13,249 bases of DNA from Gammaproteobacteria bacterium (GTDB lineage: Bacteria > Pseudomonadota > Gammaproteobacteria > Xanthomonadales > Marinicellaceae): NCBI GenBank assembly GCA_030426705.1, contig JAUHXW010000051.1, positions 1-13,249 of the forward strand. Direction: 5' to 3'. The notes under the pieces are model-generated. The model had not been told where the DNA came from. It did no database searches and worked only from the letters and a program-made list of their open reading frames with translations. The translations under genes were made by a program, and so were the position numbers. The stretch's first letter is position 1, and each line of letters starts with the position of its first letter. This document shows positions 12,057 through 13,249 of the stretch, in pieces.

Positions 12057-13249
12057 ATGCGCAAATTATTAACCGTTTCTACTTTACTTTTGGGTATGGC
12101 TGCAACTGCACAATCTTTACAAAGTTTCAGTGGAAGCGAGATACCCAGTAGATCAGGTATGACTGTACAATCAAATTTAACTAATAGAACAGATCAACTT
12201 GCTGGGACCGCAACCATATATTTCGAAGATTTTCAAACACAGGCAGACCCTAACAATCCAGTTTTTCCAGCTGGTTGGACCTTATTCAATGTGGATGGGC
12301 TGACTCCTAATGCTAATGTTGCCTATGTGACAGATGCCTGGATTGTTCGTGATGATTTTATCACGCCAGACGATCCGACAGATTTTGCCATGTTCAGCAC
12401 CTCTTGGTATTCACCAGCGGGTCAATCTGACGATTGGGGTATCACTCCGGCGATTAATTTGCCATCAGGCATTGCTAAAATCAGTTGGGTCGCCAACGCA
12501 CCAGATCCACAATATGCAGATGGTTATGAGGTTTATGTTACGGCAACAGATGCCACTGTTGCCGGTTGTCAAGCTGGTGATTTGCTATTTTCAATAGCTG
12601 GGGAGGACTCTGTTGACACTTATAGAGAAGCATCTATTCCTCAAATTTATGAAAATCAGGCTGTTTATTTTTGTTTTCGAAACAACAGCAATGATAAATT
12701 TCTGTTGTTAATTGATGACATCCACGTTGAGAGTGTGATAGATAATGAAGTGCAAATTGATGAGGTGGCTGCCTTGCCAGAATATTCAATTGTTGCTGAT
12801 AAAAATGGTGCTGTAGATTTGCCCGTTTCAGTCACTATCACGAACTCAGGCGTTTTGAGTCAAAGTAATATCAGTGTGGATGTGGAAATTGAATTGGATA
12901 ACGCACCTCACTCAAATGCAAACATGGTTTTTACTGGGCCATTAAACCCTGGTGAATCTACCACAGTAGATTTTGGCACCGTTCCTCTTTTGGATGCGGG
13001 TGTTTATGATGTGTTTTATACGGTGTCTCTGGATGGAGTGGTTGATGAAAATCCTGGGAATAACACCGCTGCAGTCATGTCAGTGATTGAAATGACCACT
13101 GATACCATGGCAAGAGATGATGGCATACAAACGGGCACTCTGGGAATTGGTGGAGAAGATGGTGGCCATTTAGGCAACATGTTTGAATTCAATGCGCCTG
13201 TTACTTTATCTGGTGTACATTTTGTCTACTCAAATAATAATTGTGACAC
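12057..13249 (+). CDS. Large exported protein with choice-of-anchor J / cleaved-adhesin-like and CARDB-like domains (partial, 3' end outside window)
   Basis: The frame is open from the ATG to the window edge (397 codons). The signal peptide MRKLLTVSTLLLGMAATA is followed by a linker, then a choice-of-anchor J or cleaved-adhesin-like beta domain at about 55-226. That domain starts IYFEDFQ, includes FPAGWTLFNVDG, FAMFSTSWYSP, DDWGITPAINL and ISWVANAPD, and ends LLLIDDIHVE. A CARDB/Ig-like domain follows at about 233-345 (VSVTITNSG, GPLNPGESTTVDFG, VDENPGNNTA). A third region begins TMARDDGIQTGTLGIGGEDGG. The start is supported by AGAGG (12044-12048), 8 nt before the ATG. Such proteins are secreted or cell-surface; the role is unknown. 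The 164-bp stretch from the htpG promoter to this start holds no other gene I can support. Confidence 0.85.
   Translation, partial: MRKLLTVSTLLLGMAATAQSLQSFSGSEIPSRSGMTVQSNLTNRTDQLAGTATIYFEDFQTQADPNNPVFPAGWTLFNVDGLTPNANVAYVTDAWIVRDDFITPDDPTDFAMFSTSWYSPAGQSDDWGITPAINLPSGIAKISWVANAPDPQYADGYEVYVTATDATVAGCQAGDLLFSIAGEDSVDTYREASIPQIYENQAVYFCFRNNSNDKFLLLIDDIHVESVIDNEVQIDEVAALPEYSIVADKNGAVDLPVSVTITNSGVLSQSNISVDVEIELDNAPHSNANMVFTGPLNPGESTTVDFGTVPLLDAGVYDVFYTVSLDGVVDENPGNNTAAVMSVIEMTTDTMARDDGIQTGTLGIGGEDGGHLGNMFEFNAPVTLSGVHFVYSNNNCD

Noticed and set aside
11882..12151. An 89-codon plus-strand frame (TTG start) overlapping the htpG promoter and the start of the exported protein gene
   Set aside because: It has no ribosome-binding site or recognisable domain, overlaps the well-supported signal-peptide gene at 12057 in another frame, and runs through promoter sequence.
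1..13249. CRISPR array, prophage genes, integrase or toxin-antitoxin pair
   Set aside because: No regularly spaced direct repeats, phage structural genes, recombinase motifs or paired small toxin/antitoxin frames were found on either strand.

Overview
The window looks like an AT-rich chromosomal segment of a Gammaproteobacterium. HtpG, the ClsA-type cardiolipin synthase, the Rof-like protein and MgtC/DUF3185 all fit that group. A secreted protein ending in ...IFVNGFE, a large choice-of-anchor-J-like exported protein and the base composition suggest a Marinicella-like or Xanthomonadales-related marine bacterium. That placement is inference from remembered family patterns, not a search. Most genes are ordinary housekeeping or envelope genes; no phage, IS element, CRISPR array, tRNA or rRNA was seen.

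Layout. 1-1885 (minus strand): a deoxynucleoside kinase gene overlaps a DUF368 membrane-transporter gene by 4 bp. These are followed by a BlaI/MecI-type repressor gene that leaves the window at its left edge and has a near-perfect BlaI-type operator in front of it. 1915-2559 (plus): an exported START-domain protein, whose 3' end overlaps that of a convergent, exported M61 peptidase with a PDZ domain (2553-4340, minus). Upstream of the peptidase on the same strand is a small Rof/YaeO-like gene (4406-4714). 4715-5058 holds a hairpin and repeat copy A. 5059-6471 (plus) is cardiolipin synthase, followed by a small membrane protein (6578-6910). 6912-7124 is repeat copy B, wedged between two convergent genes. 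A methyltransferase (minus) and an exported galactose-binding-like protein with an NGFE tail (plus) are transcribed divergently from about 7.8 kb. A fragment of the same repeat family (copy C, inverted) follows the latter's stop codon. 8701-9877 (plus) is a hemerythrin - MgtC-like - DUF3185 gene set ending in a bidirectional intrinsic terminator shared with htpG (9942-11834, minus), which has a sigma-32-like promoter. From 12057 to the right edge runs the start of a large exported protein.

The signal least explained by ordinary annotation is a dispersed structured repeat, present as two long copies and one fragment. Copies A and B align without gaps over 65 and 83 bp, apart from a 64-bp insert in B. 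Each ends in an 11-bp-stem, 5-nt-loop hairpin whose arms differ between copies by three compensatory base-pair changes. The same stretch is also an open 15-codon frame in both copies. Copy B supplies the last 13 codons and stop of the methyltransferase gene. A second theme is that several genes lack a Shine-Dalgarno sequence and have a -10-like hexamer only 6-7 nt before the ATG, as expected for leaderless mRNAs.

Functionally the region mixes envelope maintenance (undecaprenyl-phosphate carrier recycling by a DUF368 protein, cardiolipin synthesis, a BlaI-type sensor system), stress functions (HtpG, hemerythrin, MgtC) and secreted proteins. Apart from the short same-strand gene sets, the neighbours do not form one pathway.
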